Made by a program: the position numbers and the translations under genes | The notes under the pieces: model-generated | Told to the model about the DNA's origin: nothing | The model's database searches: none | What the model saw: the letters and a program-made list of their open reading frames with translations, nothing else | NCBI GenBank assembly: GCA_021527695.1 | Contig: JAKFAO010000001.1 | Span: 2,418,001 to 2,482,000 of the forward strand | Length of the DNA: 64,000 bases | Direction of reading: 5' to 3' | Source of the DNA: Naematelia aurantialba | Lineage: Eukaryota; Basidiomycota; Tremellomycetes; Tremellales; Naemateliaceae | Shown: positions 60,989-64,000 of the stretch, piece by piece | Layout: each line of letters opens with the position of its first letter | Position numbering within the stretch: position 1 is the first letter of the stretch

Positions 60989-62095
60989 ATGCCGAAACCT
61001 GTTCCAACGGCGTACATCCCTCCATCTGCTGATCCCAGTGCATCTGAGCAGTCCACAGTGCACGACGTGTATGAAGCTATCGCACCCCATTTCTCTCAGA
61101 CTCGACACAAGGTGGGGTTGCGTCTCCATATGATCTCGCCATGGGACGCTGACATCAGGGCAAGCCATGGCCCTTGATCGACCGCTTCCTTGCTTCTCAG
61201 CCGCCATTATCGCTGGGCCTCGACTCGGGCGCAGGAAACGGCAAATACCTCGTCACGGCCGGTTCTCATCATCTGGAGATGATTGCGCTGGACCGGTCTG
61301 AGGGACTGCTAGCGATCGCTCAGAAGCAGACACGGAGGGGCGGCAAAGAGGCGACGGACAAGGCTGGCTGGGAGTGCGTGCGGGCAGATCTGGGCTTTGA
61401 AGGCTGGCGAAGCGGCGTGTTTGTAAGTTTAGGATGGAGAGCACCTCAGTGCCCTCCCTGAATGGAGGCTAGATGATTGACCTGAGGAGTTGTAGGACTT
61501 TGCCATCTCAATAGCAGCTATCCATCATCTGTCGACCCCGGCACGACGTCGCCAAGCTGTGCAAGTAAGACCCGCATTCCTTCGCATCATAAAGTAGCTG
61601 ACATCCAACCATCAGGCTTTACTTGGGCCGTTACGGTATCCCCGTAGGCGGCGATATGCGCGCTTCATGATCTACGTGTGGGCGTATGAACAGGGTGCTG
61701 CCAGTCGACGCAAGATGGGTGTGGTCACTGAGCAGGGCGACGACCAACCTTCCGAAGCGGGCAGCGGACAGACGGGAAAAGTCCAAGATGTACTGGTACC
61801 CTGGGTTCTGCAGGCGCAGCATGGCCAAACCGAATCTCAAGTTTTCCATCGATACTATCACCTCTTCATCGAAGGCGAGCTGCGCGAGCTGGTGTATTCT
61901 GCAGCCGAGGCCCAAGGGCTCCAAGTACTCGATAGGGACAGCCGAGTCACTCCAGCTCTAGGAGAGGAGGACAAGTGGCTGAGGCTCAGAGGAGAGGGTT
62001 GGGAAGCGGACAACTGGTGGATCGAAGGCGAGGTCGGGACAGGGCCGCCAGAAGAGGAACTCATACCAGAACCGACACATGACGGCGGAGGATGA
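60989..62095 (+). CDS. TRM9: tRNA (uracil-5-)-methyltransferase, Trm9 type
   Basis: AdoMet methyltransferase completing mcm5U/mcm5s2U at wobble uridines with Trm112; about 309 residues. Exons: 60989-61111, 61165-61422, 61496-61564, 61616-62095. Landmarks: VHDVYEAIAPHFSQTRHKPW, AdoMet motif I LGLDSGAGNGKYL, ALDRSEGLL, AISIAAIHHLSTPARR and IYVWAYEQ, then VFHRYYHLFIEGELRELV. The stretch ALLGPLRYPRRRRYARF just before IYVWAYEQ departs from the usual short Pro-Gly-Gly loop; it stays in frame but could reflect a small indel. Acceptor GGCAAG at 61164 was chosen over the nearer ATCAG to keep HKPWP. Confidence 0.9.
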
Positions 62096-62198
62096 GCATA
62101 CCATGCTAGTCAGAGCTGAGCGCAGTTTCGTCGAGTAACCCGCATATGCCGCAATTCAGCACCAGTCCACAAAGTATAATCCCATGCAATGCAAGATG

Positions 62199-63996
62199 TC
62201 AATGCTGTGTGTTCTGCTGCTGATCGCCCCCTTCCCCAGGCGTCCCCGCCATTTCTGGCGACGCACTGCTCCCTGCAGGCTCCCTTTCTAGCTCCAAAGC
62301 CGCCTCGCTCTCCACGTCTCCAAGCTTCACCATCCTCTGCCGCATCTCCCTCTTCCACTTGATAACCCCGGCAAAGCCTTCGCCATCCCCAAACTCGAGC
62401 ATCGCGCGCTTCATCATTTGACAGAATGGCTTGACGTGGGCCGAGTATCGCAGACGGTTTTCATCCAGACTGTCTTTCTCCAAAGACCGGTGGGCAACCT
62501 CGAGGCGCTCTAGCTCCCTCTCCATGATCCGCGAGACCAGTTGCCAGATCAGTCGGACTGTCTTGGCGTCGAATATGGCTGCGCTGTGTTGCTTGCGCGT
62601 TTCCACCACAGTCCCATCCTTCCGGCGGTAGGTGCGCGGTGAGGGCTCCGTGGATGGATGACTCCACCCCGAGCCACACCTCAACCAACATCGTATGATC
62701 AGGTGGGCCGTCCGTTTGTCAGGAACGAAACCCCTTGTCCGCTCCAGCTTTCCAATATGTATCAGGAGATCGCGAAGTTGGCGTAAATTTGGACTTGGAC
62801 GTGAGAACCGCAACCCAGGGGCTGGGGGAGTGTTGCCGAATGGATTCTGAAAATGAGGGGAAGCAGGTTTGTAAAGAAGGTATTCCAGGTGAGAATTGTG
62901 ATATTCGGTCATACGTCTTTGGCGGTTCGGGATCGTCGAGTCGGGCGCCACCATTGGAAGCCGCGGAACGTCCCAGTAATTAGGCGGTAAAATGCTATCC
63001 CGTACGGTCGTGGCGCTGCCGAGACGTCCGCGGCCGTCCTCCTTCCTGGGAGCATCGAAACCACGCCTCAGTCTGGCCGCCAATTTGCCCGAGCCAGCGA
63101 CCTCCAGCTGACTGGCCAGCTGTTCGAGCAAGATCGGATCGGAAGCATACTCGGGTGTGTTGATATAGTGAAAGGCAACGAGGCGGTATAGCCGGCGCGA
63201 GAGGAGATGAATGAACAGCGGAGGTAACGGAGACTGTGCGTTGTCGCGGCGTGGAACAGTCGATGTAGAGGTTGAAGATTCCGCTAGGCCTGGTTAGCTG
63301 AACTGTTAAGCGAGGAGCTGACGACCTACTGATATCGGCATGTGTCCTTGATGCTGTACCTCTTGGGTTGCAGGTTGCCCAATACGCCTGAACAATGCTG
63401 TAGACAGCCCATATAGCAGTACGCAGCGAGGCTGCTTGAGGAACGTCGATAGCTTCAGAGATGAGGGAATTGCGCTCGAGAGCGGACTGACGACTTGTGT
63501 TTGGATGTCGGAGCGGTTTGGCCGCTCTGTCCGGCGCCTCGGGCGCTGACACGATATCGGGATTGGATTGGTTAAGTTGAGGGTTGACTGCGAGTGAGGG
63601 TTGAGTGCGGTGTCCAGAAGGCTCTGACATGAGTGGAGGATCTGTTGTTGGTAGTGGAGGATTTTGTGCGTTTATCGTCTTGGTCTTCGATGACGGTATA
63701 CGCAGTGGTGCGGGTTCGAGATTGGGAGGACGGGAAATGGGAGGTGGTAACAGCTGTTCAACGTTCTTGGGCAGGTCCAAGCCGATCTCTCGCAACAATT
63801 GTGCGGCGAAAGCTTCCATCTCAGACGGCAAGCTTGAGCTGCCCTCTGACGATGAGCTTGCTTGATTTTCATCCGAGCCACTCCCCTCTTGTAAAGTAGT
63901 AGATCGAACTCGTTTGTGACGATGGGAGTAGAGTGATGCCGAGCTTGCAGGTCGAAAAGGAGGCAGCCTCAATAATTCAAGATGCCCTTCAGCCAT
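62199..63996 (-). CDS. Uncharacterised protein, possible organellar helical-repeat protein (near right edge)
   Basis: About 575 residues if the Met at 63996 is the start; the window ends four bases further, so an earlier start is possible. Exons in transcript order: 63996-63360 and 63289-62199. The N-terminal part is Ser/Pro-rich. The middle and C-terminal parts look alpha-helical: IWAVYSIVQAYWA, FIHLLSRRLYRLVAFHYINT, LRDLLIHIGKLERTRGFVPD, TVRLIWQLVSRIMERELERL and KPFCQMMKRAMLEFGDGEGF. Spaced helices of this sort suggest PPR-like or other mitochondrial RNA-related repeats, but no clear PPR consensus was seen. The C-tail is Glu/Gln-rich. Confidence 0.6.
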
Positions 63997-64000
63997 GTTC

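Overview
This is a gene-dense stretch of nuclear DNA from a basidiomycete fungus, most likely a yeast-like tremellomycete. I infer this from about 27 spliced protein genes whose introns are mostly 35-60 nt, carry CTGAC/CTGAT-like branch points shortly before the acceptor, and fall in fungal housekeeping families. No rRNA, tRNA, CRISPR array or intact transposon was recognised. Each exon chain was assembled by eye; except for the two genes cut by or touching the window edges, every chain sums to a multiple of three and ends at a stop.

Left third (1-22.8 kb): LYS2 (lysine synthesis, cut by the left edge) is divergent from THI20 (thiamine kinase/thiaminase II). Then come a membrane-anchored histidine acid phosphatase, RAD14/XPA, a small B12D/MLRQ-like membrane protein, the NDR kinase CBK1, a frameshifted bacterial-type short-chain dehydrogenase lodged among odd repeats, a siderophore transporter of the SIT1/ARN type, and a JMJD4-type JmjC oxygenase.

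Middle (23-45.7 kb): a small acidic nuclear-type protein is divergent from PMA1, the plasma-membrane proton pump. A 3.5 kb gene-poor, pyrimidine-rich region precedes a bZIP factor, which is followed by a hotdog thioesterase, GIR2 (RWD protein), a large type II membrane amidohydrolase and the Rab GDI gene. GDI1 is divergent from the casein kinase 2 beta subunit, and the adrenodoxin-type ferredoxin YAH1 follows.

Right third (46.4-64 kb): a microbial rhodopsin, an unrecognised 780-residue membrane protein divergent from an MDP1-type HAD phosphatase, the mitochondrial carrier FLX1, an uncharacterised conserved protein divergent from VPS71 (SWR1 complex), the sphingolipid enzyme TSC10, a TAP-like alpha/beta-hydrolase, the tRNA wobble methyltransferase TRM9, and a probable organellar protein reaching the right edge.

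These genes do not form one pathway. They are independent housekeeping functions, with loose themes of iron use (siderophore uptake, YAH1, JmjC oxygenase) and proton/light membrane energetics (PMA1, rhodopsin). The items most worth following up are the bacterial-type dehydrogenase that still carries a Shine-Dalgarno-like leader beside a telomere-like 8-bp array and a hairpin; four GC-AG introns; a 6-nt micro-exon; and a rhodopsin with Ser at the usual proton-donor position.
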